A stretch of DNA of 64,000 bases, taken from contig JABAKD010000010.1 in NCBI GenBank assembly GCA_012845835.1, positions 17,123,204 through 17,187,203 of the forward strand, given 5' to 3'. Positions 50,887 to 62,200 of this stretch are shown here, piece by piece; within the stretch, counting starts at the first letter, position 1, and every line of letters starts with the position of its first letter. The stretch is from Undaria pinnatifida. Taxonomy: Eukaryota > Sar > Phaeophyceae > Laminariales > Alariaceae. Under the pieces are notes generated by a model. It ran no database searches, was not told where the DNA came from, and worked only from the letters and a program-made list of their open reading frames with translations. The translations under genes were made by a program, and so were the position numbers.

Positions 50887-50925
50887 CCTAACCCTAACCC
50901 TAACCCTAATCATAGCCCCTAACCC
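50887..50925. repeat. Second interstitial telomere-like repeat
   Basis: CCCTAA units about 215 bp after the first block, in the same orientation and with similar flanks (GGAAC before, CCCTTCRTGGAA after), so block and flank were duplicated together. Confidence 0.85.
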
Positions 50926-51505
50926 TTCGTGGAAGCTTCCGTGGAAACTGTCGTGGAATTTATTTCCATGGAAGCTTTCGTGGAAGCTTTCGTGGAAGTT
51001 ATTTCCATGGGAGCTTTCGTGAAAGTTACTTCCATGGAAGCTTCCGTGGAAGCTTTCGTGGAAGTTACTTCCATGCAAGCTTTCGTGGAAGTTACGTCCA
51101 TGGAAGCTTTCGTGGAAGCTTCCGTGGAAGTTACGTCCATGGAAGCTTTCGTGGAAGCTTCCGTGGAAGCTTTCGTGAAAGATCCCGTGGAAGTTACTTC
51201 CGTGGAAGCTTCCACTACTTCCAGGAAGCTTCCGTGGAAGCTTTCGTGGAAGCTACTTCCATGGAAGCTTTCGCGAAAGTTTCTGTGGAAGCTTGAGTTT
51301 GTTTTTGCGTGGAAGTTTCTATATCTTCCATGAAAGCTTCCACCCCTTTCATAGCTTCCATGGAAGCTTCCATGGAAGCGGTGGAAGCTTCTACGGAAGC
51401 TTCATGAGCTTCCATGCAAAAAGCAAGTAGTGCAGGAGACCGGGAAAGAAAGCGGAAAATACAAAGTCGGTGGGACTCAACTGACGGACTCGCAAACATA
51501 TATTT

Positions 51506-51585
51506 TGTTGGTTATATAGAACTACCCACTGGCCCACGTAGTCACGTGACTACGTGGGCCAGTGGGTAGTTCTATATAACCAACA
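51506..51585. repeat. Perfect 80-bp palindrome
   Basis: Two 40-nt arms meet at CACGTG (51543-51548) with no spacer and no mismatch. It arises where the right end of the foldback element meets a second, truncated, inverted copy of the same end (from 51547). It would form a cruciform or RNA hairpin. Confidence 0.95.
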
Positions 51586-51612
51586 GTGCCCGTTGGAGAT
51601 CTCCAGAGCTCA

Positions 51613-51740
51613 TGCTGCCTAGTCTGCTGCCTAGTCTGCTGCCTAGTCTGCTGCTGCTGCTGTGCTGCTGATGCTGCCGCTGCCGCTGCTGCCGCCGCTG
51701 CTGCTGTTGCTGCTGTTGTTGCTGCTGCTGCTGTTTCTGC
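51613..51740. repeat. CTG-rich microsatellite
   Basis: Three copies of TGCCTAGTCTGC lead into interrupted (CTG)n/(CCG)/(TTG) repeats. The frames it opens (poly-Ala, poly-Cys and similar) are not counted as genes. Related CTG/CAG runs recur at 51930-51990. Confidence 0.85.
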
Positions 51741-52397
51741 TGGTTGGTGCCGGTACCGGTGCTTCTATTTGGCCCCTACCGCACGTCTTTCGCGTATTGC
51801 CGTGATCTCTGCTGAGCTGCGGGTATCGCTGATGATGTCGTGCTGGTGCCCGTCCTGCCGCCGCTCTTCACTGGCGTTATAAGATTGATCACGCCCGAAA
51901 GGTCTCGCTGCTACTACTGGTTCTACTGCTGGCACTGGAGGTGCTGCTGCTGCTGTGCTGCTGCTGTGCTGCTGCGCTGTTGTTGCTGCTTCCGCGCGGG
52001 GTGCGAGTAGCTCGGTACCAGGTACCAGGTTACCAGACAACGTGACAGTCCAGCCAGATTCGAATTTCGGGGTGATCTCGGCCACCTTGGCCAATAAAGT
52101 GCGCCGACTTTAACACCCGTACTTCTATCTCGCTCGGTGAGTCGTATCATTGTTTGTCGGGTTTGAGCAATGAGAATGCGCCGACTTATATTCTTGCCCG
52201 ACCGTTAACCCCTTTAGAGCCCCGAAATCCCTCCCTATACTAACTTCAAGTAATATTGTCCCGAAAAAAGGGTTCCAGTTGTGAAGGGGTTAAGCCCAGT
52301 TCCCGTTCTTCTCCGCTACTTAGTGTGAGCATCCTTGCGTTTCTCTTTTTCAGTATTTTTATACCTGAGTCTATTTTTTTTCATAGTGCTTTTAGAG

Positions 52398-52652
52398 TGC
52401 ATTACTTTTGCCTCTTCTGCTACTTCCTTCGTTCTTTCGTGTATAGACTATGCTCGCGCGCGCTCTCTTCGCTTTGCGCGAGTACATAGTAGACGACGCG
52501 CGCGCTAGCAGGCGCGAGTAGGTTCTGATGACTGAGCGCATTACTTTTGCCTCTTCTCCTACTTCCTTCGTTATTTCGTGTTTATGCTCGCGCGCGCTCT
52601 AATCGCTTTGCGCGACTACATAGTAGACGACGCGCGCGCTAGCAGCGAGTAG
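52398..52652. repeat. Tandem duplication of about 130 bp
   Basis: Two copies starting GCATTACTTTTGCCTCTTCT (about 52398 and 52537), each containing GCTCGCGCGCGCTCT and TAGTAGACGACGCGCGCGCT, differing by a few bases. No coding signal. The adjacent 52203-52292 stretch is a dispersed repeat also seen near 10855-10945. Confidence 0.8.
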
Positions 52653-52908
52653 GTACTACTGGTCTGACCCCTCTAGTATGATGTTGCTCGACCGTCACGC
52701 GGACACCATGCTCATGCATGGTCCACTTTTTGAACTCTCGCGCGATGCCAGTGTAGACCAAGAAAACAATCCCCTGGCTGACCCGAAGAGACTCATAAAA
52801 AGTTGTCGACGTGCCCCAACAGCTTGCCTTTACAAGCGCACACACCGGAAGGTCCGCGTACTCCTCCTGTAGGCTCATTTGACGCAGACATGGCACGTGT
52901 TGCACCAA

Positions 52909-53335
52909 ATGACCCGACCCGAGGGTCGGGTCAAGGGGGTTTCAAAATCTCGCGGGTCGGGTCGGGTCGGGTCGGGTCATAACATTTTTAAATCTCACGG
53001 GTCGGGTCGGGTCGGGTCGGGTCATGAGGTTTCAAAATTTCGCGGATCGGGTCGGGTCGGGTCAATAGGCTTAAAAATCTCGTTGGTCGGGTTGGGTCGG
53101 GTCAAGACGTTTTCAAAATCTCGCGGGTCGGGTCGGGTCATGACCCGCGAGATACGGGTCACTCGCGGGTCAAGCCATCATGACCCGCGAGTTGTTTTCG
53201 GCTGACCCGCGGATCACACCCGCGGATCTGGCCCACGGATCCACCTTTTTCAAACTTACAGCTGAGGGCCGTTGCCGTGCAGGCGCCCCGCGGGTCCGAC
53301 CCGCGGATCCGTAAATCATGCAAAACTTACCGCTA
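52909..53335. mobile_element. Expanded GGGTC-family repeat truncating the copia element
   Basis: Inverted relative of 31070-31513: the same GGATCCGCGG-rich segment and the AGCGGTAAGTTTTGCATG end (on the minus strand), followed by GGGTCGGGTC runs with TTTCAAAATCTCGCGGG linkers. It abuts copia RNase H, which breaks off at this point. Confidence 0.75.
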
Positions 53336-54932
53336 GCCTTCTTGAGGATGTCCGCATGCTGTTTTTCGCTGGGAACATGCGTGACCTTGAGCACACCCTC
53401 CTCGGTCAAATTCCTAAGAAAGTGGTGCCTCACGTCGATGTGCTTACTCTTACTCGAGCTAAGCGGATTCTCTGCAAGCGCAATCGCTCCTTCGTTGTCC
53501 TCAAGGACGTCGATCTTACCAGGCTTCCTACTAGGCCTCAGGAACTGAAGCATTCCGTTCACAAACAGAGCCTCCTTCACACCATCGCCCATCGCAAGAT
53601 ATTCTGCTTCAGAAGTCGACTGTGAAACGCATTTCTGCGTCCTAGGAATCCAAACCACAAGCATCGCAGCCACAAACACCATCGCTCCAGAAACTGATCT
53701 ACGGTCAGTGGCGTTGCTCGCAGAGTCGGCATCTACGTACACCAACGTGCCTACGTCTACCGAACTGTCCTGCTTGAACTTCAGAGTTATATGCGCCGTT
53801 TCCAGAAGATAATTCAGGATCTTCTGGGCCGCCTGCCTGTGGCTTCTCTTTGGCTCGTGAGAGTGCCTCGCCACAGCCCGCACAGCATTCGAGATGTCGG
53901 GCCTCGTCTGGCTGGCGATCCACATCAGGCTCCCCACCGCCTCTCGGAACGGCACATCTCCTGCCCCCTCATCCTTCTTCAAGGGCATGTTATCGTCGGC
54001 AAGGGAAGCAGGGATCGAGCTGGTGCGACAAATATTGAATCTCTCGAGAACACTCCTGATGTAACTCTCTTGAGAAATCTCAATCGTGCCAGCCTCGTGG
54101 TCGCGAATAAATTCACAACCAAGAAAGAACTTGACCTCACCCAAATTCTTCGTAGGAAGAGAGTCACCTAGTGCTTCCACAGCCACCTTAGCCAGACTCT
54201 TAGTTCCTGCATACAGAATATCGTCCACGTGAATCGCGACCATCCCTACCAACTCGTCTCCCATCATGAAACGCAGGACGCAGAGGCCAGAGACTGCTCG
54301 AAACCAATCCTCTTCAGGTCCGACACTAGCCTCTTGTAGAATGTTCTAGATGCCTGCTTTAATCCGTACAAATTCTTGTTCAAACGGGCAACCTTTCCTG
54401 ACATCGAACCGCAGCCAGGAGGCAACTTCATGAACACCTCGTGGTCCAATTACGTCTGAACAAACGCTTGCTCAATATCCCAGTGGAGTAGTTCCAAGTT
54501 GTACTTGCACGCCAACGCTACTAACAATCGGTGAGATGCAGCATTTGCGGTAGGCGAGAAAGTCTTGAGATAGTCCACACCATACTTCTGCTTGAGGCCC
54601 TTCGCTACAAGCCTAGCCTTGGCATTTATTATCTTCCCTCGTTCGTCTGCTTTCCATTTGAAAACCCATCTAGCATCAATCACATTACAGCCTACTGGGA
54701 CCTTTACTGCTAGCGTGAACGTTCCTGCCCTTATCAAGCCTTCAATTTCGGCAGACCTGGCTACCTCCCAAATCTTGGCGTACTTTGATTGCTGGGCTTC
54801 TTGATAGCTACCAGGCTCTGACTCAACATCCTGAACCAGCTCTTGCGGCAAATCGATTTCGTCACCTGCTCTCTGCTCCGCTACAAGTGCATATGCTATC
54901 TCTGATGCGGAGATGGGTCCTAGGGTGGCCAC
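53336..54932 (-). pseudogene. copia reverse transcriptase / RNase H, broken
   Basis: 54932-54450 encodes the RT N-terminus (ARWVFKWKADERG, ARLVAKGLKQKYGVDY, LLHWDIEQAFVQT). A stop near 54450 and a frameshift near 54265 follow. The rest encodes MVAIHVDDILYAG (RT active site with H instead of the usual Y before VDD), PDISNAVRAVARHSHEP, RNase H motifs YVDADSA, STSEAEYLAMGDG and LEDNEGAIALAENP. The C-terminus is lost into the neighbouring repeat. Confidence 0.88.
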
Positions 54933-54981
54933 AAGGCCGGGTACGCTCTGCTGGTTAACTGCACGAGTTTGCGCGCGAGTT

Positions 54982-57011
54982 CTACCGTCTCTTACTTATA
55001 TCATTCTCACGCGCAGAAGTACTAAGGCCAGCAAGCTCAGCGACGTGCTGCGGACGACGAGCGGATGGAGGGGGTGCCTCCGCCTCTACCGGTCCTCCCG
55101 ACCCAATCGACTCTACATCATCATGCCCCCCCGGCCCAATCGGCTCTACCTTATCATTTCCTCCCGCATTCCCCATCTCTACCTCCCCTGCCTCCTGCCC
55201 TCCCTGCCCCTCCCTATCAGTCTCAGGCGAGTACAACACGTTCTTCAGCTCTACTGAAAACTTGCTGTCAGCAGTCACAAACACAAACTCCAGTGTTCCA
55301 GAGAATTGCACCTCACAAGACACGCCACCAATTCCGTTAACGTTCTTCTGGTAAGCCTTCAAACGCTTCATGCAAGCGAGAGAATATGTCATGTGAAAAG
55401 CAGTGCCCGTGTCCGCATACCAATCCTCGAAATACTTAGACTCGTTAACAGCGTTCATAATCATATCCTTCTTGACAGCGCTCAAAATCAGGTCATCTCG
55501 TGATGTTAGCAGACACTTCAAACCAGAAACATCGTACGTCATACTGCCCAACTCTTCACATGCCTGCACAATCACATCAATCCGGCGTGCTAGCAGATAC
55601 TCCAAATAAGAAACGTCAGACTTCTCACCGCTCTCATCCTCGTCGGCCTCGAATTTCCCAGTCTGTGTGGGATGAGCGATGATGCGAGCCAGGCAGTCCT
55701 TCCTCGAGTGACCCTTCTCCCCACACATGAAACACTTCCCCTGGAAAGTCTTTTTCTTGGACGAATCAGGCTCAGAGTTAGACTTCGGCTTGTTGTTGTG
55801 CTTCTTGGTACTCTTCCTCTCAGTCCTAGACACCAGAGCAACACTACTGTGCTTCTTCGAACCACCCTGCGCCTGCAAGTCTAGGCAACGCTCACGCACT
55901 TTAGTCTCGATGAATGATGGGTCATTCGGACAGAACACCACCAGAGTCTCACGCAAAATCTTGAACTCATGCGACAGCCCTTCACGCATCAGATTGCACA
56001 CCTCCCTGTCATCTTTCTTGACTTCAAGCATTTGCAGAACACCAAGCGTCTCTCTTATGGATGCAAATAAGGTAGCGGGATTTTCGTTCGAACGCATGCG
56101 CAGTGATTTCAGTTTCTCCTCCTGCACACGGATCTGACTCTGGCTCAACGACAGAAAATGATCCTTTAGCACATGAAACGCCTTGCTGGCGAAACCAGCG
56201 TACCTAGCCATGGTTTTCAGACTATCCTTCTTCAAGCAGTCGAACAGAAACCACCGAGCCATCTCCGCCTGACGAGTCACACCCACATTGAAACCCTTCT
56301 CTAACCAGGGGGTCAAGTCCCAAACAATGTCTGCAATCGGAATCTCAATCTCGGAAACAAACGCCTCATACAGGTTGTTGTGTCGGGCACTCAGCAGAAA
56401 GTTCTGCGACCATGAGGGGTACGACACGTCGCTGCCGTCAAAAACAGGAGCTTTGGGAACTTTAAAAGGACCTCTACCCAACTTTTCTCCTGCGTCAGTA
56501 ATGTCAGCTCCAGGAATCAGTGTGTTTCCACTGGCGACGTTTTCCCACCACTCACTCGACAGCAGCGGGCGGAACAGTGGACTGGCTACCTACAGCAGCC
56601 CTACCAACAATCCCGTGAATTTGACCAAAGTTTAACGCAGGAACAGAGGAACGATTTTCTGCAGATATATGGGGGTTCAAGCCTGAGCTAACACTCCTAC
56701 TCCCAACCCGCATGCTGGACACGCCAAAGCCTTGGGCATCGCCGCCCGTACTTCCCGCGGCCCCGCCGGTGGCACCCGATTGGTGCACACCAGCCTCTAG
56801 TCCGGTGTATCTAGGTGCAACACGCTCAGAACCAGAGGACTTCCTTTCCTTGCTGCATCTCAACGAGCGACTTAAGTAGATCTTGCTGAGATGACACTAG
56901 AGTCGCAAGCTCAGACAACTGTGTCTCTGAGGAACCCATCCTCTCACCAACCTCCTGCGATCCACCCTGAGATGGGTTGACCGCAGGATTCTCGTTCCCC
57001 ACTTCAGCCAT
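54982..57011 (-). pseudogene. gag: copia Gag-protease region, frameshifted
   Basis: Reading starts MAEVGNENPAVNPSQGG at 57011 and shifts frame twice (near 56840 and near 56500-56550). It then continues as a 499-codon frame (56481-54982). This frame has a UBN2-like Gag region, a CCHC zinc knuckle (C250, C253, H258, C263 of this frame) and a protease site DWYADTGTAFH (Asp357). After VLYSPE the sequence jumps to the acidic integrase-RT linker, ending ARENDISKRR, so the integrase is missing in frame. Confidence 0.85.
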
Positions 57012-57424
57012 GATGAGGCAGGGGGATCAAGCCTTCCTCGACAGACCAGTCGAGCAAGTCCAGGGGGACGAAGCAGCAGCCGACTAATGCGCTATAGCGT
57101 GTTGGTAAATCCGTGGCTTCTGGAGGAAGAGATATTGTATTAATGATACCTTGGTCTGGAGAGACAAGTCGGAAAGTGGAGTGGTGGGGCGAGCACAAAG
57201 GCTGCAAATTCCCACGCCACTCCGGAAAGATGCACACAATCGGACTAATTCAACGTACCGATCACGGTAATAAGCCGTTAATCCGACCTCTAGCAACATT
57301 ACCTTAGGTGTGTACAATCTACCGAACTACCGCAGCACCACAAAGAGTATTCCTATGTGCTAGCTCGGCAACCTCATCGACAGTTCCGCTATTCAAATCA
57401 TCCAATCAGATGTTCTACCGCAAC
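57012..57424. other. Upstream flank of the copia element
   Basis: Contains AAGGTATCATTAATAC on the minus strand, loosely like a copia primer-binding site. An LTR could extend from here towards 57.4 kb, but I cannot find a matching second LTR. Confidence 0.35.
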
Positions 57425-57900
57425 TCAATCGATACACACGGCCGCTATCACGAACACAGTCGTCGTCGAAGCAGCAGCAGCACCGGCAGCAGCAGGCACC
57501 AGCAGCAGGCCCCTGATTCGCGCGGAACGCAGCCCCTGCTGACAGATCCATCGCCCCAATTGTGGGCTTGCTGCCGGAGGCGGCTCAGCTAGGCTGCTTG
57601 CCGGGGCTGGAGACTGAATAGATAGAAGATAGATACAGTAGTAGTAGTAGCAGCTAGCCCCAGAATTATCATACCAGTGCGAAATGTGGCCGAACGTAAA
57701 AAAGCAAGAGCAATCGTCGTCGAAGCAGCAGCAGCAGCAGTAGCAGCAGCACCCTGGCAGCAGCAAGAACCAGCAGCAGGCAACGCATCCTCGCGGATCG
57801 CAGCCCCTGCTGACATGTCCACCGCCCCAGTTGTGGGCTTACTGCCGGAGGCGACTCGGCTAGGCTGCTTGCCGGGGCCGGAGACTGCATAGGTAACTAG
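57425..57900 (-). repeat. Inverted copy of the composite repeat, two tandem units
   Basis: On the minus strand it repeats the order seen at 30396-30930 (CAGTCTCCGGCCCCGGCAAG, GTCAGCAGGGGCTGCGATCC, CTGCTGCTGG, CGTTCGGCCACATTTCGCAC, CTACTACTACTACTGTATC). GGGTC sequence follows at 58.1 kb. The two tandem units are conserved at both loci. Confidence 0.8.
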
Positions 57901-58124
57901 CTCGCTCGTCGGGTCGCTCGTTGGGTCGACCCGGTTATCTAGCGCTGCGGGCGTGACTAATTGGTCATGCGTGTAGGTTGCGGTTTTCTCTCATTTTTCG
58001 CGCGCACACCACAAAATGCTGCTGCAAACAATACCGGTAGAAAGAACCATAGAACACGACTTCCTGGGGAAAGTGCGAGGGACCAAGGACCAACCAACCG
58101 ACCGACGTATACATGTTTGACCCG

Positions 58125-58503
58125 TGACTTCTCGACTTTGACCTGTGAGAATGCCACCGGCCAAGTCGACCTGACCCGCATGAAACCCGCATCTCGTGGG
58201 TCACCCGGATTGTGGCGGGTCGGATCGGGTCGGGTCGGGTCAGGAGGACTTCAAAATCTCGCGGGTCGGGTCGAGTCCATCAGGTTTTCAAATCTCGCGG
58301 GTCGGGTCGGGTCGGGTCAGGAGGTTTTCAAAATATCGCGGGTCGGGTCGGATCGGGCCGGGTCAAGACGCCTCGAAATTCTCGCGGGTCGGGTCGGGTC
58401 GGATCAAGACGTCTCTAAATTCTCACGGGTCGGGCCGGGTCAGCCGACCCGACCCGACCCGACTCGACCCGCGAGATTTGACCCGATCGGTGAAAAGCCC
58501 TGC
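58125..58503. repeat. GGGTC-family repeat
   Basis: Units of GGGTCGGGTC with AGGAGGTTTTCAAAATCTCG linkers. It ends CGGTGAAAAGCCCTG at 58503 like the MITE terminus. It forms one block of a composite repeat matching 30.0-31.0 kb in inverted orientation. Confidence 0.75.
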
Positions 58504-59221
58504 AAAAAAACAAGCAAAAAACGACTTGGGTACGTTTTTTTTCTTGTTTTTGTTTCACACGCACATCTACTGCAATAAAAATTGGACTCGGCTCACTCGG
58601 TCTGGTGATTCTCACTCGTGAGACTGCTGTATGCTCGCTAGCTGTCCAAACTCAGTCCTTAGTACCCAACGACGACCTTTCCAACCTACCAAAAATCCGT
58701 GATTCTTTCAGCTACCCACAGATGGATCAAAATCCTACTCCAAGATCTACCCACGACTAAGAGCGAAGGTCAACTCCAACACCAGGTACTCGTATGTAGG
58801 AGTCTTAGTATGGTGGTACTCCGAGTGGGGGATGCGTGGTTGGTCGGTGTTGGGAAACATGCTCCTCATGGGTTCCAGTGCCCTTGTTTGGTCTCTCCTC
58901 ATGGCTGGCTGGATAGGCTCAAAATCTTGCGCATTATTTCCTCTACATTGAACTCTAAAACACAGACAAAACAAGACAAGACAGAGTAGGGCAGGGTAGA
59001 GCACGTAGTGCAAGGTAGAGCAGGAAGTGAGATGTGGCGCGTCCTGCTTGTCCCATCATCGTCACCTACATTATCGCCCATCTATGATGGCCTTGACGTG
59101 AATGTGACATCTAATATCACGTGGCTTCACCTCAACCATGACATGGTTTCACGTCGAATCTATAACCTATCCTTCTACGGAGGGCACTCCATTACATTAG
59201 GCCACCCTGAATAGTCGTAGA
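58504..59221. other. Unassigned sequence after the composite repeat
   Basis: No recognisable frame. ATGACATGGTTTCACGTCG and AATATCACGTGGCTTCACC near 59100-59160 form loose direct repeats. Confidence 0.4.
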
Positions 59222-62200
59222 TGCAGATCACCCGCCAATCAAAGGATGTCAACAAAACATCCGGAATTGGAAAGGGGATCGAAGATGCGGCTATTCGAAA
59301 CAAACGAAAATGGGGCTATAGATTCCCCCACACCTCGTGATTATGAGGCTTAAATACCTCGTCGCAAGATATACAACCCTATGATGGAGCTCACAACCGT
59401 GAGAGCTCGAGAAATGGTATGTAGCTACGGTATACCAGTAGCAATCGGCCTACGAAAACACGAGGGGCGCGGCCACTGAGCGCAAGGATGCGAAGAGAGC
59501 CAAAGAGGAAGGTATAGACGCGGAAACCAAGTCAGAAGAGAAGACGGGAACACGTGTCACGCTGTGAAGGCCAGAGGAGTTTCCGGCCTGAAGCTCAGTG
59601 CCGAAGGGGCGGGTGGTCGGTCCATTTGCCGGAAGATAAGAGAGAAATCAAGAAACACCGTCTAAAAAAACGTCAGAGTCCGCTACGTCGGACATGGACA
59701 GCTGACGTGGGGCCATCGGTTGGACGGTGAAAGAGAAACAACCACGACGCGAAGAATTACGCAAACGTCGGGCCATTGGTCGAAAGGCAGGAGAGAAAGA
59801 GCCTGAAACGAGAGAAAACAAAAAACACTGCCTAAAATGATGTCAGGGTCCGCAAGGTTGGACTTAGAAGGCTAACGTGGGACCATTGGTCGAAAGGCAA
59901 AACTATGAAGAACCAGTACGCTGAGGTGTAACGGAAGCACAGGGGCCGTAATATGCGACCTAGGAGGCTAGCATAAAGCCCTTGGTCAAACTGTAGAACG
60001 GGAAACCAAGGCAACCAAAACAAATCGCAAAAACACAGAGAAAAACAACACCTAAACAGTGACACCAGACAACACCAAAATGATGGTACTGGAGGCGTGG
60101 GTGATACGCCGGAAAGCTTAACCGGGGGGCAACAGTGGAGGACCCTTTGAAGCTATCTGAGTACAGTACCAGGAAAACGGGAAGAAACAGGTGGTGAGGT
60201 CACCTAGACAAAGCAATACGCAAACAAGGACGAAACTGCAACGTAGACACAGAAAGACGGAAGGTACTATCGGAAGCCGGAAAGAGAGTCGACATATGAC
60301 ACCTTGAGAGGCTAACTAATAACAGGAACAATGCCAGCAGACGTAGCGAGGCTATTCAACCAGAACAAAGCAAGCCAAAAATGGGGTCAACAAGAAGATA
60401 CTCGTTCAGCTCAAAGCAGCGCTGGAAGTGTCGAGCTCCAGAAAGAATGAAGGGAACAGAGAAGACAATACGAATAGAGCCGCAGCTAGGTTATATGAGT
60501 CGGGAACACGGGGTCGCAAACGTGGAGCAACTCTAAAAGGTAAACGAAAAAACTGCACGGAAAAACAGGAAGACTTCAAGTAGGGAAATCGTGTCATAGC
60601 AACGTACTGCAGCCTGACAAAAAACGGAGGGTCCATAGCAAGGGACGTTGAAAGGCTATTGAAAAAAACGAGCAACACTAGGTACGTAGCGAAGGCATTC
60701 CTCCGAAAGCGATTTCGCGGAAAACATAACATGAAAGGGGGTCGACAGGGAACGACCTATATGGGCTGCGAACCCAAACTGGGGTCAAAACGTGGGACCG
60801 ATGCGACAAGTGCGCTAACAAGCCAAGAGGAAAACGGGCGGCAAGAGGGGACGGCCAGTGGACTGCACAGTCAGGACGGGCTGTAAAGCCATGATTGAGG
60901 CCGGTGTAGTTAAACCCTATGGGCAGATATCCCGAACAGAAACAATAAAAGTGGTCGAGAGAAACAATACCTGTTAGCTGCAAAGCCAGGACGGGGGTCA
61001 GTGTCGTTGGACCGTAGGGGTAGAGTTGCCGAGAAAGATGTAAGAATTATTGGTCCAGGGGAATAGATCCGCTGGCTACAAAGCTAGTACGGAGCCCGAT
61101 AGCAAGGGGCTCTTGCGGGCAGGCACAACCAAACAAGAAGGTAGAGGCCAAAGAGAACCGACAGATGGGCTGGAGAGTCAGCACGGGACCGCTGACGTGG
61201 AACCTAAGGGGGGCTCTCAATGTGAAGCCAGTGGTCGACAATATGGGACCATAGACAGTAGCAATAGCTGGAATGCCGTAATACCAAGTGGCTGGGGCTA
61301 AAGTGCAGCGACATCAGTCGTGGGAAGAAGTACGCCAAGAAGCGAGAAAGGTCCAACAACAAAAGGGAATAATGCCAAGGGGCAAGGAAAGTCCCACAAC
61401 AACGAGAAAGGAGGTAATGTCTCGCGAAAAGCGAAGAGAAAGACCGCGGGCAGCATCTATGTTGTCGCCAATTGCAAAAGGCGAGGTGAATTGAAGACGA
61501 TGAAAAACAACGACATGTTTCGGAAACGCCATGGTTCATTGGTATGCACGAAATGTGGGCAGGCTACATCGGCGGTAGAAGGCGGAAGCAAAAACACGAA
61601 GGCGAACACTCGTCGTACTGTAGAAAAGTAGAACAACTTGGGCACAAGTTCGAGATCAAAGCGCCCATGAAAATCACCGGAAAACGAACAAATGCCACAC
61701 TTTGCATATGGCAAATAAGACAGAAGGCATACTACTACGGTAAAACGTTTTGGGAGCTTCAACGATAGTCAGACGTTGAGGGGGTACTTTGGGGAGCCGC
61801 GAGGCGGTACCACTGACTATACTGGACCCTACCATGTAGAAACGTACTGAGAGAGTAGGGTCCAAAGCTAATACGCGCACTAAGCGTTCACGAACAAATT
61901 CTCCCAAAAGAAAAGAGAGAAGGCTACTACGGTCGGTCGTTTGCTGCGCACAGCGATAACCACTAAGGAGCAAGCGTGCCCAGAAATAACAAGAAAAACA
62001 AACAAATAATACCCGCGTTGCATGGCCGCGAAAGCGGAAGGTATAGATTCCAAAAATGCACGAACGCCAGAGTCGGGAGGAAATACATTCCTAAAATGCA
62101 CACACTGCAGAGAGGAGGGGGTGTACGTTCCCGTCCGGCACATAGTGCAGGGGGAAGGAAAACCAAGATAAAAAAAAACAAGCTAACACGATAGTATTTT

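Larger units (their letters stand above)
49868..51415. repeat. 12-bp palindromic minisatellite (GTGGAAGCTTTC type)
   Basis: A dense array of near-12-bp units such as GTGGAAGCTTTC, GTGGAAGCTTCC and TTCCATGGAAGC, built from the palindromes GGAAGCTTCC and TTCCATGGAA. Because 12 is a multiple of 3, long frames of repeated VEAF, MEAS and KAST types are open on both strands; these are not genes. Two blocks of CCCTAA repeats interrupt the array. Confidence 0.9.
49629..51543. mobile_element. Foldback element with terminal inverted repeats enclosing a palindromic minisatellite
   Basis: Positions 49642-49680 and 51493-51531 are perfect 39-bp inverted repeats (CAGTGGGTAGTTCTATATAA...). Looser complementarity runs inward to about 49705/51467 and outward to TGACTATGTG / CACGTAGTCA. 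Between them lies about 1.5 kb of 12-bp repeats. No transposase is present, so it would be non-autonomous. Confidence 0.7.
53336..57011 (-). mobile_element. Ty1/copia retrotransposon, integrase-less and decayed
   Basis: Order on the minus strand: Gag start (57011), zinc knuckle and protease, then a linker, then RT and RNase H, which is the copia order but with no integrase. The gene-order gap falls after NVLYSPE. At the 3' side, RNase H is cut off after QHADILKKA by a GGGTC-type repeat element starting near 53335, so no 3' LTR follows. A possible primer-binding-like AAGGTATCA lies upstream near 57150. No matching LTR pair was recognised. Confidence 0.85.

Noticed and set aside
50639-50925. 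Chromosome end
   Set aside because: The CCCTAA blocks are short and flanked on both sides by other sequence, so they are interstitial.
49809-51499. Long frames of repeated VEAF/EAST/HGSF residues on both strands
   Set aside because: They are the translations of a 12-bp minisatellite; several frames on both strands are open at once and no start context or domain exists.
52905-53205. Regular ~35-bp spaced GGGTC repeats as a CRISPR-like array
   Set aside because: Repeat and linker are both repeated, units degrade gradually, the ends resemble hAT TIRs, and the host is eukaryotic.
57669-57890. Leu/Ala-rich small protein starting [12 protein letters not shown], seen several times
   Set aside because: It recurs because it is part of a dispersed repeat (30.4 and 57.7 kb); CTG-type triplets make most of it.
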